From Fen-1077 sp964462865 (GTDB lineage Bacteria; Chloroflexota; Dehalococcoidia; Dehalococcoidales; RBG-16-60-22), in the NCBI GenBank assembly GCA_964462865.1, contig CAYWZO010000003.1, forward strand, positions 1 through 61,255: DNA of 61,255 nt, written 5' to 3'. The translations under genes and the position numbers were made by a program. A model generated the notes under the pieces. The model was not told the DNA's origin. It did not search any database and was given only the letters and a program-made list of their open reading frames with translations. Shown one piece after another: positions 42,274 to 50,994 of the stretch. Each line of letters opens with the position of its first letter. The stretch's first letter is position 1.

Positions 42274-42292
42274 CTGGCCTGAAGGGTAATAG

Positions 42293-43249
42293 ATGACGGT
42301 CAAGCGTGATAGTTCAGCCCGGACTCGGGAAAGTCCGGACGATATTAAAGGGATAGTTTTCAATATCCAGCGGTACAGCATCCAGGACGGGCCCGGGATA
42401 AGGACGACCGTCTTTTTAAAAGGCTGCCCGCTGCGGTGTGCCTGGTGCTCCAACCCGGAATCGCAAAACCCCCGGCCGGAGATAGCCCACCGCGATTCTC
42501 TATGCACTCAATGTGGCCGTTGTGTTGACGTCTGCGAGGCGCAGGCCATCTCGATTGGCGAGAAAAGTATATCCATCAACCGGAGGCTATGCACCAATTG
42601 CGGGAGGTGCGCGGCCGTATGTCTTCCGGGCGCTCTAAAAGTATTCGGGGAAGAGATGTCGGCCGCGGAGGTATTCCGGCAGGTCAAGAAGGACGAGGAC
42701 TTCTACCGCGAATCGGGGGGTGGGGTAACCGTCTCCGGGGGCGAGCCACTCTTTCAGCCGGACTTCGTAAAAGCGCTGTTCAAGCTATGCCATAACGCAG
42801 GCATCCACACCTGTATCGAGACCTGCGGGCTGGCGAGTGTCAAAGCCCTGGGAAAAGTGCTCAAATATACCTCACTGGTGCTGTTCGACATCAAGCTGGC
42901 CGACGCGGGGGCCCACCGCCAATGGACGGGCAGGCGTAACGAAACCATCCTCCGCAATCTGGGTCTGGTGATGCAAAAGGGTATTCCGGTAATAATCCGG
43001 GTCCCGCTCATCCCCGGCATCAACGACACAGACGAGGCGCTCGAGGATATTGCCCGCCTCGCCGCCGGTTTTCTTAAAAAGCACGGCAACATCGAACTGT
43101 TGCCTTATCATCGGTTCGGCCTGGGCAAGTACCAGATGCTCGACCGCAAATACCGGCTGGAAGAACTGACCACCCAGCCCGAAGCGCAGATTCAGAGAGC
43201 CAGGCAAATCTTTGAATCCGCCGGATTCAAATGCGAAATAAGCGGGTGA
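42293..43249 (+). CDS. glycyl-radical enzyme activating enzyme (radical SAM)
   Basis: The radical SAM cluster is C45-x3-C49-x2-C52. An inserted ferredoxin domain follows with C-T-Q-C-G-R-C-x3-C and C-T-N-C-G-R-C-x3-C (about residues 68-110), which gives two extra [4Fe-4S] clusters as in BssD/HpdA/GD-AE-type activases rather than PflA. The SGGEP motif is near residue 147. It installs the Gly radical on G799 of the enzyme upstream; the two genes lie 19 nt apart. Confidence 0.93.
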   Translation: MTVKRDSSARTRESPDDIKGIVFNIQRYSIQDGPGIRTTVFLKGCPLRCAWCSNPESQNPRPEIAHRDSLCTQCGRCVDVCEAQAISIGEKSISINRRLCTNCGRCAAVCLPGALKVFGEEMSAAEVFRQVKKDEDFYRESGGGVTVSGGEPLFQPDFVKALFKLCHNAGIHTCIETCGLASVKALGKVLKYTSLVLFDIKLADAGAHRQWTGRRNETILRNLGLVMQKGIPVIIRVPLIPGINDTDEALEDIARLAAGFLKKHGNIELLPYHRFGLGKYQMLDRKYRLEELTTQPEAQIQRARQIFESAGFKCEISG

Positions 43250-43252
43250 TTA

Positions 43253-44650
43253 ATGTCATCAAAAGGAAGGCCCCAGATGATAGTGGAGGATTTAGCCAGC
43301 AACGTAGTCCAGACCAGCTTCCAGGCATTTGACAGTAAGACCGTGGAACAGGCCAGGAACCGGATTATCGATATTATCGGCTGTGCCATCGGCGGCGCTA
43401 ATGGTGGAGGCTGCTCCGAGTTAAGAGACCTGGTGACGGCCTGGGGAGGGAAAAAGGAGGCCACCATTCTGGTGCACGGCGGGAAAGTCCCCGCCGGCAA
43501 CGCGGCCTGGCTCAACAGCATTATGGCCAGGTCTTTCGATTTCGGCGTGATTACGCCTTATATCGGGGAGAAGCCTGTGTGGGCCCACATCGCTGAAACT
43601 AACGTCCCGACGGCCTTCACTGTAGCGGAGTGGAAACATGCCGGAGGCAAGGAGCTCATCACTGCCATGATTCTCGGCGATGACCTCACCACCCGCATCA
43701 GCGCCGCCTCCACCCGGGCTATTTCCCAGGGCTGGGATACCCCCGGCACGGTGGACAAGTTCGGGGCCGCAGCCATCGCCGCCAAATTGATGGGACTGGA
43801 TGAGCACCGGATAATACAGGCCTTCGGCATCGTCCTCAACCAGCTGGCCGGGAGCTTCCAGCCTATTCAAGACGGCGCCCACAGCTTCAAGCTGGCCCAG
43901 GGACTGGCGGCCCGGGACGGCATCATCGCGGCGGAGCTGGCGGCCAGGGGCTGGACGGGAGGCAAAGACCCCCTGCTGGGCAGGTACGGGTATTTTGCGC
44001 TTTACTGTAAAGAACATGACCCCGCCGTTTTAACCCGGAAACTGGGCCAGGAGTTCTACGGAGACTGTACCTTCAAACCTTACCCCTCCTGCCGTTTTAT
44101 CCACTCAACCATCGATTGCGCTTTCAAACTGGTGCAAAGTTATGATATCGTCCCCGAAGACATTGAAAGTATCACCATCGATGTGGCCCCGATGCACTTC
44201 GATTCCCCGCTGAACCAGCCCTTCGAGCTGGGAGAGTTCCCGCAGGGCAACGCAATTTTCAGTTTGCGCTACCATGTCGCCAACGTGCTGGTCAGGAAAA
44301 GCGTCAAGCCGGAGCATTTGACGGAGGAGAAAATCCGCGACCCACAGGTAGGTGCTCTGGCCAGAAAAGTGAACGTGACCGGCAATACCCCCGCTGATAT
44401 GATCGAGGCCGCCGATGTTACGGTTCGGATGAAAGACGGGCGAAGTTTCCACGCTTATGAAGAGGAGGCCAGAGGTAATCCCATCAAGAAACCGCTTGGC
44501 AAAGATGAGATTGTCGCCAAATTCCGGGACAACGTCGCCTTCTCAAAAACAGTATCCCGGGAACATGCCGAAGAATTGCTCAATATGCTTAATCATCTGG
44601 AGGAAGTCGCCGATATCACCAAGATTATCCGGCTATTAGTAACCCGATAA
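43253..44650 (+). CDS. MmgE/PrpD family protein (copy 2)
   Basis: The paralogue of the protein at 29762: same order of blocks, ARNRIIDIIGCAIGGANGGGC, HGGKVPAGNAAWLNSIMARSFDF, FGAAAIAAKLMGL and YPSCRFIHSTID. Its ATG follows the activase stop by 4 nt, so it is part of the glycyl radical operon. It may act on the product of the radical enzyme, for example a branched or cyclic acid. The dehydratase, decarboxylase or epimerase role within the family cannot be chosen from the sequence. Confidence 0.88.
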   Translation: MSSKGRPQMIVEDLASNVVQTSFQAFDSKTVEQARNRIIDIIGCAIGGANGGGCSELRDLVTAWGGKKEATILVHGGKVPAGNAAWLNSIMARSFDFGVITPYIGEKPVWAHIAETNVPTAFTVAEWKHAGGKELITAMILGDDLTTRISAASTRAISQGWDTPGTVDKFGAAAIAAKLMGLDEHRIIQAFGIVLNQLAGSFQPIQDGAHSFKLAQGLAARDGIIAAELAARGWTGGKDPLLGRYGYFALYCKEHDPAVLTRKLGQEFYGDCTFKPYPSCRFIHSTIDCAFKLVQSYDIVPEDIESITIDVAPMHFDSPLNQPFELGEFPQGNAIFSLRYHVANVLVRKSVKPEHLTEEKIRDPQVGALARKVNVTGNTPADMIEAADVTVRMKDGRSFHAYEEEARGNPIKKPLGKDEIVAKFRDNVAFSKTVSREHAEELLNMLNHLEEVADITKIIRLLVTR

Positions 44651-44694
44651 TGCTGGCGGGTTATACCTGTCCCTCGGTAGGATTTTATTAGTTG

Positions 44695-44703
44695 TGGTAT
44701 AAT
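44695..44703 (+). promoter_or_regulatory. extended -10 promoter of the second CocE gene
   Basis: TGGTATAAT has both the TG dinucleotide and a perfect -10 hexamer. Start would be near 44710, about 60 nt before the ATG. It would give the hydrolase a promoter separate from the glycyl radical operon. Confidence 0.5.
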
Positions 44704-44768
44704 AACAGACGGCAACTTTCCCGCATCTACCGACAAGATACTATGCAAACTTAAGGAGATTGACTCTT

Positions 44769-46508
44769 ATGGACGCTATCTTTGGCAACAAGCAGGTATC
44801 AAAAAGAGAACACGGGATAATCGCCCACCGTGATGTCTTCGTGCCCGTGCGCGATGGCGTAAAAATCTGCGTGGACGTTTTCCGCCCGGACGGCCGCGGG
44901 AAATATCCGGCCCTGGTAACAATGTCCTCCTTTAATAAAGACATCCAGTCCGACCGTATCTGGCCGGCGGCTTCCCGTAGCCGGCGCATTCAGGGCGTCG
45001 CCGATGCCTCGGTCGAGGCCGGCCCGATTGATTTCTTCGTGCGGCGAGGCTACGTTTACATCATCGGGTCGGTGCGCGGTACCGGCAAGTCTGGAGGAGC
45101 TTACAATCATCTGGGTTCCAGAGAGGCCAGCGACGCCTACGACGTCGTGGAGTGGGCGGCCAGGCAGCCCTGGTGCAATGGCAACGTGGGCATGGCTGGC
45201 ATCGGCTACTTCGCCACCCATCACGCCCAGGCGGCCATGATGGAGCCGCCCCACCTCAAGTGCATCGCCCCCGTCAGCGCCTTCTGGGACATGTACAACT
45301 ATTACTGGTACCCGGGCGGGGTCCTGGCTAACGGATTTTTAAGATGGTTTATATCCCTGGCTAACTTTGATGTGCATACCGACGAAAAGGCAACCCTGAA
45401 GGAGCTGGGGGAGAAAGGGTATAAGGCGGCCATTGCCCGCGCCCTGGCCGATATAGATATCGCCGCCGAGCCGCAGCTGGTGGATGCCCTGAAGAACCCG
45501 GAACTGCCCAGCAACGGCACTGTTGTGGACGTGCTGCTGCATCCCAAATGGGGTGACTACTGGGTGGACCGCGCCATCATGGACTACAGCAAAATCAAGA
45601 TCCCGGCGTACATCGTGGCGGCCGCCCATCGTCCTGCTGCCTTCCACCACTGGCAGGACATGAAAATGCCCAAGAAGCTGCTCAACTGCCCGCCCGCTTA
45701 CACGGACAGGCCTTTTTACCAGTTCTCCTGGGAACTGCTGCGCTGGTATGATTGCTGGCTGAAAGGCCTGGATACCGGCATCATGGACGAACCGAATATC
45801 CGGCTCTTTATCCAGAACGCCAACGAATGGCTCAATGCGGACGATTTCCCCATCCCCGGCACCAAATTTATCCCGTTCAACCTGCATGAGAACCACAGTC
45901 TGTGTGAAATAGAGCCCTGGCCAGAAGCCGAAGCCGCATCTTACGACGACGCACCGGGCAACCGCGGCAGCCTGAAGTACACCTCGGCGCCCATGGTGGA
46001 AAACACGGAGATAGCCGGGCCGATTGTCCTTAACCTTTATGCCTCCTGCCGCGGCACCGATATGAATTTCGTGATTAACCTGTATGACGGCGACACTGAA
46101 GGCAAAGAGACCTTCCTGACCGAGGGTTACTTAAAGGCCTCTCACCGGGAGCTGGATACCAAGAAATCCAAGCCCTGGGTGGCCTTCTATACCCACACCC
46201 GCCCCCGGCCGCTGGTACCCGGGCAGGTCTACCCCTTAGCGATTAACCTGAACCCCACCGCCGCCCTCATTAAAGCCGGTCACCGTATCGTGCTGAAAAT
46301 CAGCAGTGCCGACGACGTTCCTGAAGACCTGACCAAGGTAAAAATGAACCACCTCTGCCGCCAGACTTCAAATACCATTACGGTATATCACAATGCCCGG
46401 TATCCCTCGCACCTGCTGCTACCCGTGACCCGGGGCAATATCATCGGCACTTACGTTTCCGGCGGCGATATCAGCCTCAAGAGCCGGGAGTTTATGAAGC
46501 TGGAATAG
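44769..46508 (+). CDS. CocE/NonD family hydrolase (copy 2)
   Basis: 579-residue paralogue of the protein at 19341, with MDAIFGNKQVSKREH at the N-terminus and the identical ending SREFMKLE. The nucleophile elbow reads GNVGMAGIGYFA, again without Ser, and the C-terminal jelly roll is intact. The ATG at 44769, with AAGGAG 10 nt upstream, fits better than the TTG at 44760. That both copies sit in molybdenum- or radical-enzyme loci and share the missing Ser suggests a dedicated role in this pathway. Confidence 0.82.
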   Translation: MDAIFGNKQVSKREHGIIAHRDVFVPVRDGVKICVDVFRPDGRGKYPALVTMSSFNKDIQSDRIWPAASRSRRIQGVADASVEAGPIDFFVRRGYVYIIGSVRGTGKSGGAYNHLGSREASDAYDVVEWAARQPWCNGNVGMAGIGYFATHHAQAAMMEPPHLKCIAPVSAFWDMYNYYWYPGGVLANGFLRWFISLANFDVHTDEKATLKELGEKGYKAAIARALADIDIAAEPQLVDALKNPELPSNGTVVDVLLHPKWGDYWVDRAIMDYSKIKIPAYIVAAAHRPAAFHHWQDMKMPKKLLNCPPAYTDRPFYQFSWELLRWYDCWLKGLDTGIMDEPNIRLFIQNANEWLNADDFPIPGTKFIPFNLHENHSLCEIEPWPEAEAASYDDAPGNRGSLKYTSAPMVENTEIAGPIVLNLYASCRGTDMNFVINLYDGDTEGKETFLTEGYLKASHRELDTKKSKPWVAFYTHTRPRPLVPGQVYPLAINLNPTAALIKAGHRIVLKISSADDVPEDLTKVKMNHLCRQTSNTITVYHNARYPSHLLLPVTRGNIIGTYVSGGDISLKSREFMKLE

Positions 46509-46532
46509 GCTTCCCGAGAGGAAATATTAACC

Positions 46533-46559
46533 AAAGAAGGGGGCCAGGCCCCCTTCTTT
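46533..46559. terminator. bidirectional intrinsic terminator
   Basis: AAAGAAGGGGG (46533-46543) and CCCCCTTCTTT (46549-46559) form an 11-bp stem with the loop CCAGG. T runs on one side and A runs on the other let it serve both the CocE gene (+) and the convergent cupin gene (-). Confidence 0.88.
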
Positions 46560-46586
46560 TATTGCTTTCCGTCATTTGAGAAATTA

Positions 46587-47039
46587 TTACTTGACGTCGG
46601 GCTTGATTTCGTCGAAGACTACCGGCTTACCGTCAACCAGCGTAACGAAACTGGGCGCGTTGGCCACGTTCATGAAGATGATGGGCTTTTTAACCACCTT
46701 GATGTTGATCGGGGCGTGCTTCACGCCCGCCGGAACGTAAACGATGGTAGGTTTATCAAAGGTATAAATATCATCGCCCATATGGAAGTCAACGACGGCC
46801 TGGAAGTCCGAGATATCGTACGGGTCAGCGCCGTAGAAATGAAATATCTCATCGAACTCGTGCGTGTGCGGGTCAAGCATGGAGCGCGGCTTGGTGATGC
46901 AGTTCCAGCGCAGCCAGTAGTTTTTCATCAGCCCGCCAAAGCCGCTCTGGCTGCCCCGGAAGACAATCCGGTATTTGGTATCATCCCCTTTAATGAGCGG
47001 GTTGGATATAAAGTTCTTCTCATATTTTCTTTCAGCCAT
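46587..47039 (-). CDS. cupin-like protein (paralogue 2 of 3)
   Basis: The start ATG at 47039 follows AGGAGG and gives MAERKYEK; the longer frame to 47081 is unlikely. The cupin metal residues are P-H-T-H-E-F-D-E (about residue 57) and V-Y-V-P-A-G-V-K-H-A-P (about 106). The F-x-G-A-D-P … D-F segment links it with the proteins at 29126 and 50995. It is a single-gene unit between two terminated operons. Confidence 0.75.
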   Translation of the reverse strand: MAERKYEKNFISNPLIKGDDTKYRIVFRGSQSGFGGLMKNYWLRWNCITKPRSMLDPHTHEFDEIFHFYGADPYDISDFQAVVDFHMGDDIYTFDKPTIVYVPAGVKHAPINIKVVKKPIIFMNVANAPSFVTLVDGKPVVFDEIKPDVK

Positions 47040-47249
47040 GATGGTTTTCCCCCTCCTTTTTCGTTTTTTATAGCTTACCACTTTCTCCGTAGATTTACAT
47101 CCTTAATCAGGTAAGAGGCGTTCCAAGGAGACTATCGGGTACGATATATTTAGCTAGGCAAACAGGCATGATTATGGTAAAATAAATCCGGTCGGTATAT
47201 ATTCCGGTCAACACCGCTGGATGGCGGGATGAATCTAGCCAGTAACCGG

Positions 47250-47278
47250 TTGACACCAGCTAAATCTGATGATAATCT
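47250..47278 (+). promoter_or_regulatory. promoter upstream of the enoyl-CoA hydratase operon
   Basis: TTGACA (47250-47255), 17 nt, TAATCT (47273-47278). Start would be near 47285, about 57 nt before the ATG. A second -10-like element, TGGTAAAAT, is at 47175-47183. Confidence 0.5.
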
Positions 47279-47341
47279 CTGAAATGCCGCCCGCTTCAGG
47301 ACATCCAAACCCAGAAACATCATACCGGCGAGGGGGAAAAG

Positions 47342-48133
47342 ATGAATAAGTTGCAGACCATTATCTACGAAAAGAAAGACGGCATCGCCTTCATCACGCT
47401 CAACCGTCCGGAGGCCTTGAACGCCATCAACCGGACGATGTTCCAGGAGATAGGGCAGGCCCTGGACGACGCCGAAACGGATCCCGACGTGGGCGTGGTG
47501 GTAATGAAAGGGGCTGGCCGGGCCTTCTGCGCGGGGGTCGATCTGAAATTCGCCACGGAGGAACTAAAGACGCTTCAGGACCAGCAGGACCTGTTCCGTT
47601 TTGGCAACCAGATGGCGCTGGAGAAGATGGAAGGCTTGAGCAAACCGGTTATTATCCAGGTACACGGGGCATGTCTGGCCGGGGGATTCGAAATGATGGT
47701 ATCGGCCGATCTCGTCATCGCCGCCGAGGACGCCAGAATTGGAGACCAGCATATCAACGTCGGCCTGTTCGGGGGAGGGGGTTGTGTCTACCGGCTGGCG
47801 CTGCTGGTGGGCATGCGGAAGGCCAAGGAGATTGTCCTGACCGGCAAGCGTCTCTCCGGCAAAGAGGCCGCGGAAATCGGCCTGGTGAACCTGGCCGTGC
47901 CGGCGGATAAGCTCGATAGCGCCGTCGTGGAAATGGCCGCCGAGCTTGCTTCCAAGAGCCCGGTGGCACTAAGAATGTCCAAGTGGTACATCAACAAGGT
48001 GGCGATGGTTAATGCCAGTACTAATTTGGAACTGGCGATGATGTATTCGCTGGTTGAAAGTACTTCGGAGGACAAAGAGGAAGGCATGAGGGCCTTCCTG
48101 GAGAAGAGGAAGCCCAACTTCAAGGGAAGATAG
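47342..48133 (+). CDS. enoyl-CoA hydratase/isomerase (crotonase) family protein
   Basis: The 263-residue crotonase fold has the oxyanion-hole segments GRAFCAGVDLKF (about residue 60) and HGACLAGGFEM (about 107). The first catalytic Glu (in GGFEM) is present. At the second Glu position, usually P-E in F-x-x-P-E-x-x-L-G, the chain has Q-H (IGDQHINVG), so it may not be a standard hydratase and could act as an isomerase, hydrolase or lyase on acyl-CoA. It starts the beta-oxidation block but lies 76 nt from the next gene, where the base composition changes. Confidence 0.82.
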   Translation: MNKLQTIIYEKKDGIAFITLNRPEALNAINRTMFQEIGQALDDAETDPDVGVVVMKGAGRAFCAGVDLKFATEELKTLQDQQDLFRFGNQMALEKMEGLSKPVIIQVHGACLAGGFEMMVSADLVIAAEDARIGDQHINVGLFGGGGCVYRLALLVGMRKAKEIVLTGKRLSGKEAAEIGLVNLAVPADKLDSAVVEMAAELASKSPVALRMSKWYINKVAMVNASTNLELAMMYSLVESTSEDKEEGMRAFLEKRKPNFKGR

Positions 48134-48209
48134 AAAGTTTACTAAAAAGGCGAAAAATACATGGCAACGCAACAAACGGTGAAAAATAAGTAAATTTAAA
48201 GGAGGGTAC

Positions 48210-48596
48210 ATGGCTAAAGTACCACTTAGAGAAAATTTGTTTACCGAGAGGATTGACGGTAACCTGATAGGTTATAAGTGTAAATCCTGTAAGCATATGC
48301 TTCCTCCACTGACCGTCACCTGTCAATATTGCTTTTCAAATGATCTCGAACCGACACCGCTGAGCCGGCGTGGAAAACTTTTCGCCTTTACTACTAACCA
48401 TATGAACTCGGCACACTTCCAGGCTCCATTCAGCACAGGTTATATCGAGTTTCCAGAGGGCTTCAAGGTTTTTTCTGTGCTTGAAAAAGTCGAAGGAAAA
48501 CCTTTTAAGATCGGTATGGAAATGGAGATGGTGATTCAAAAACTATGGGATAAAGATGACGATGAAGTAATCGGTTACAAATTCAGACCGGTTTAA
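48210..48596 (+). CDS. DUF35 OB-fold acyl-CoA-associated protein
   Basis: A 128-residue protein with an N-terminal zinc ribbon (C-K-S-C … C-Q-Y-C, about residues 25-43) and a C-terminal OB fold (LFAFTTN … YIEFPEGFKVFSVLEKV). DUF35 proteins partner with thiolases, as in archaeal HMG-CoA synthesis and steroid side-chain degradation, and channel acyl-CoA. The thiolase gene follows 37 nt downstream. Codons in both genes are visibly more AT-rich than those of their neighbours. Confidence 0.85.
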   Translation: MAKVPLRENLFTERIDGNLIGYKCKSCKHMLPPLTVTCQYCFSNDLEPTPLSRRGKLFAFTTNHMNSAHFQAPFSTGYIEFPEGFKVFSVLEKVEGKPFKIGMEMEMVIQKLWDKDDDEVIGYKFRPV

Positions 48597-48633
48597 AACA
48601 GGGCGGAAGCAGATTATCGAAAGGGGATACTAA

Positions 48634-49788
48634 ATGAGAAAGATACCGTTGAGACGAGTAGCCGTTATTGGGGTAGGAATGAGCAAATTTGGTAAACAGC
48701 CGGAAAAATCTCTTGAAGACCTCGGCACGGAAGCATGTCTTGCGGCAATTAAAGATTGCGGTGTAGTTCCCAAGGATATCGAAGTTCTTTACTGTTCCAA
48801 TGCTTTTGGTGATACAGGATGTCTCGGGCAACAGATAGGGAGCAAGGTCGGAGTTGTGAACCGTGAGATGGCCAGAGTAGAAAATGCCTGTGCCGGGGGC
48901 TCGACGGCGATAAGGGAAGTATTTTTAGCTATTGGCACCGGCAGATATGATATCGGCCTGGCAGTCGGTGTCGACTCGATGACTACATGCATGCCAAAGG
49001 GCCCTATTACTGCGAAAGACATAGATGGAGACCTCGGGCTTTCCATGCCCGCTTATGGTGCCATGCAAATGCAGCGATATATCCATAAATATGGAGCCAC
49101 TATCGAGCAGTTTGCTCAGGTATCAGTCAAAAATCACATTAACGGCAGCTTAAATCCCTTCGCTATGTACCAGAAAGTATTCACGCTGGAAGAAGTGCTT
49201 AATTCAAGGATGGTCTGCGAACCTCTAACACAGTATATGGTCAGCCCTGTCAGTGATGGCGCGGCGGCGGCTATTCTTTGCGCCGAAGACAAAGTGCGCC
49301 AGTACACCACTAAACCTATATGGGTGGTGGGTTCAGCACTTATATCAGGCGATTACACTCTTTTCGCAAAAGACATGGATATCTCCACCATGGGCGAGCA
49401 GGCGGCTGCCGAAGCTTATGAGATGGCAGGAATAGGTCCTGAGGATATAGACGTGGTGGAGCTCCATGATGCCTTTGCGGCAAATGAGATCCCCAATATT
49501 GAGGACCTGGGAATATGCAAGCGGGGTGAAGCCGCCCATCTCCTTCAAGAAGGGCACTTTGATCTGACTGGGAAGGTCCCGGTAAGCCCTAGCGGCGGTC
49601 TACTGTCTCAGGGACATCCTTTAAGCGCAAGCGGAATACGCCAGATTTGTGAGCTTACATGGCACCTACGCGATCAGGCAGGAGAGCGCCAGGTTAAAGG
49701 TGCTAAAGTCGGCTTGGCCCATATGGAGGGAGGCGTGGTATCCGGATTACAGGGAGGCGCTTGCGGCATTAATATTGTAATGCGGTAA
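48634..49788 (+). CDS. thiolase family protein (SCP-x/DUF35-associated type)
   Basis: The 384-residue chain has the nucleophile Cys in E-N-A-C-A-G-G-S (about residue 88), H-D-A-F-A near 273, and G-H-P-L-S-A-S-G near 327. A late Cys in G-A-C-G-I fits the second active-site position. The lineage is that of SCP-x thiolases that need a DUF35 partner, here encoded just upstream. It would cleave a 3-ketoacyl-CoA to acetyl- or propionyl-CoA, or run in reverse. Base composition sets it and the DUF35 gene apart from the surroundings. Confidence 0.87.
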   Translation: MRKIPLRRVAVIGVGMSKFGKQPEKSLEDLGTEACLAAIKDCGVVPKDIEVLYCSNAFGDTGCLGQQIGSKVGVVNREMARVENACAGGSTAIREVFLAIGTGRYDIGLAVGVDSMTTCMPKGPITAKDIDGDLGLSMPAYGAMQMQRYIHKYGATIEQFAQVSVKNHINGSLNPFAMYQKVFTLEEVLNSRMVCEPLTQYMVSPVSDGAAAAILCAEDKVRQYTTKPIWVVGSALISGDYTLFAKDMDISTMGEQAAAEAYEMAGIGPEDIDVVELHDAFAANEIPNIEDLGICKRGEAAHLLQEGHFDLTGKVPVSPSGGLLSQGHPLSASGIRQICELTWHLRDQAGERQVKGAKVGLAHMEGGVVSGLQGGACGINIVMR

Positions 49789-49840
49789 GTAACCAAGAGC
49801 CGGATATATGCCATGACCATATTCAAGAAATTACCAATAT

Positions 49841-49912
49841 CGTCATTCCCGCGCAGGCGGCAATCCGCCGGTCAGTTCCGGGGTTACGGCTTCCGCCCCC
49901 GCGCCAGAATGG
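49841..49912. repeat. degenerate palindromic repeat, MITE- or REP-like
   Basis: The stretch runs from CGTCATTCCCGCGC to GCGCCAGAATGG, with ends that pair imperfectly (CATTC/GAATG, CGCG/GCGC). It resembles the short palindromic repeats that many bacterial genomes carry between genes. It lies at the right edge of the AT-richer DUF35-thiolase segment. Confidence 0.4.
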
Positions 49913-49940
49913 CAAACCGGTTGACACACGCTATCTTTAT

Positions 49941-49958
49941 AGCCCCGTAGTCGGGGCT
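49941..49958 (+). other. short hairpin before the 3-hydroxyacyl-CoA dehydrogenase gene
   Basis: AGCCCCG and CGGGGCT form a 7-bp perfect stem with the loop TAGT, then TGTTAAG. It may be a weak terminator for the thiolase transcript or a leader element; the following T tract is short. Confidence 0.35.
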
Positions 49959-49987
49959 TGTTAAGTAACTTATATGGAGGCAGATAT

Positions 49988-50845
49988 ATGGAGTTTAAGA
50001 ATGTTGGCGTGGTGGGCTGCGGAATCATGGGGGCGGGTATCGCCCAGTTATGCGCACAAACCGGTTACCATGTCATCGTCTCGGAAATCAATGACACCCT
50101 TTTACAAAAAGGGCTGAAATCAATCGAAAGCATACTCGGCCGCCTGGTGGAAAAGGGTAAAATTACGGCGGATAACCGGGACGATGTACTCGGTCGCATC
50201 AAAGGCACCACGAACATGGCGGACTTTTCTGTCTGCGACATTGCCATTGAGGCAGCTACCGAAGACATGAAGATCAAACAGGCTGTCTTCGCCGAGCTGG
50301 ACAAGTACTGCCCGCCGCACGCCATCCTGGCCTCGAACACCTCGGTGTTGTGTGTGGCGGAAATCGCCAGCGTGACCAAACGGCCGGAAAAGGTAGTGGG
50401 TATGCATTTCGCCAATCCCGTGCCCGTTACCAAGATACTGGAAATGGTCAGAACCATAGCCACCAGTGATGAGACAATCGCAGATGGTAAAAGCTTTGGC
50501 GAGTCAATCGGTAAGACGGTGGTCTTGACCAAAGACCTGCCGGGCTTCATCTCCAACCGTCTCTTCTCGTCATTCCTGCTTAACGCGGTCCGCCTCGTCC
50601 AGGAAGGTATCGCCACACCGGAAGACATCGATACCGTTTTCAGGCTGGGGTCTAATCATCCCATGGGGCCGCTGGAGACGCTCGATTTCGTCGGCATCGA
50701 TACGGTCTATTACGGGGCCAAGGCGATGTACGAAGAACTCCATGACCCGCAGTACGCGCCCCCGCCGCTGCTGCACCGGATGATGAAGCTGGGCTGGCTG
50801 GGACGCAAGACCGGCAAAGGCTTCTACGACTATCAGGGAAAGTAG
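49988..50845 (+). CDS. 3-hydroxyacyl-CoA (3-hydroxybutyryl-CoA) dehydrogenase
   Basis: The Rossmann motif is at the very start (VGVVGCGIMGAGIAQLCAQTG), the catalytic His in GMHFANPVP near residue 138 and the C-terminal helical dimer domain in the last third (NRLFSSFLLNAVRL, then HPMGPLETLDFVGIDTV). The ATG at 49988 follows TATGGAGGCAG and fits the family start; the frame also extends to 49958. It oxidises 3-hydroxyacyl-CoA with NAD+, between the crotonase and the thiolase steps. Confidence 0.92.
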   Translation: MEFKNVGVVGCGIMGAGIAQLCAQTGYHVIVSEINDTLLQKGLKSIESILGRLVEKGKITADNRDDVLGRIKGTTNMADFSVCDIAIEAATEDMKIKQAVFAELDKYCPPHAILASNTSVLCVAEIASVTKRPEKVVGMHFANPVPVTKILEMVRTIATSDETIADGKSFGESIGKTVVLTKDLPGFISNRLFSSFLLNAVRLVQEGIATPEDIDTVFRLGSNHPMGPLETLDFVGIDTVYYGAKAMYEELHDPQYAPPPLLHRMMKLGWLGRKTGKGFYDYQGK

Positions 50846-50994
50846 CCCGTAACCACGGGAAACGGCGCGGTTTGGTCCCGGATAGTTGTAACCTGCTCTC
50901 TTTATCCTGGTCGCTCTGGTTTGACAGTCACTTCAGGCTTGTGCTAAAACGGTGAAGGCAAAAAAGGCCATCGCGGCGAAAGGAGCTGGCCACC

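Noticed and set aside
40897..42507. 536-residue open frame on the minus strand
   Set aside because: Antisense of the glycyl radical enzyme, whose motifs (C462, G799) define the coding strand.
49921..49945. TTGACA followed by TTTATAG as a promoter of the dehydrogenase gene
   Set aside because: Spacing is too short and no -10 hexamer lies at 16-18 nt.
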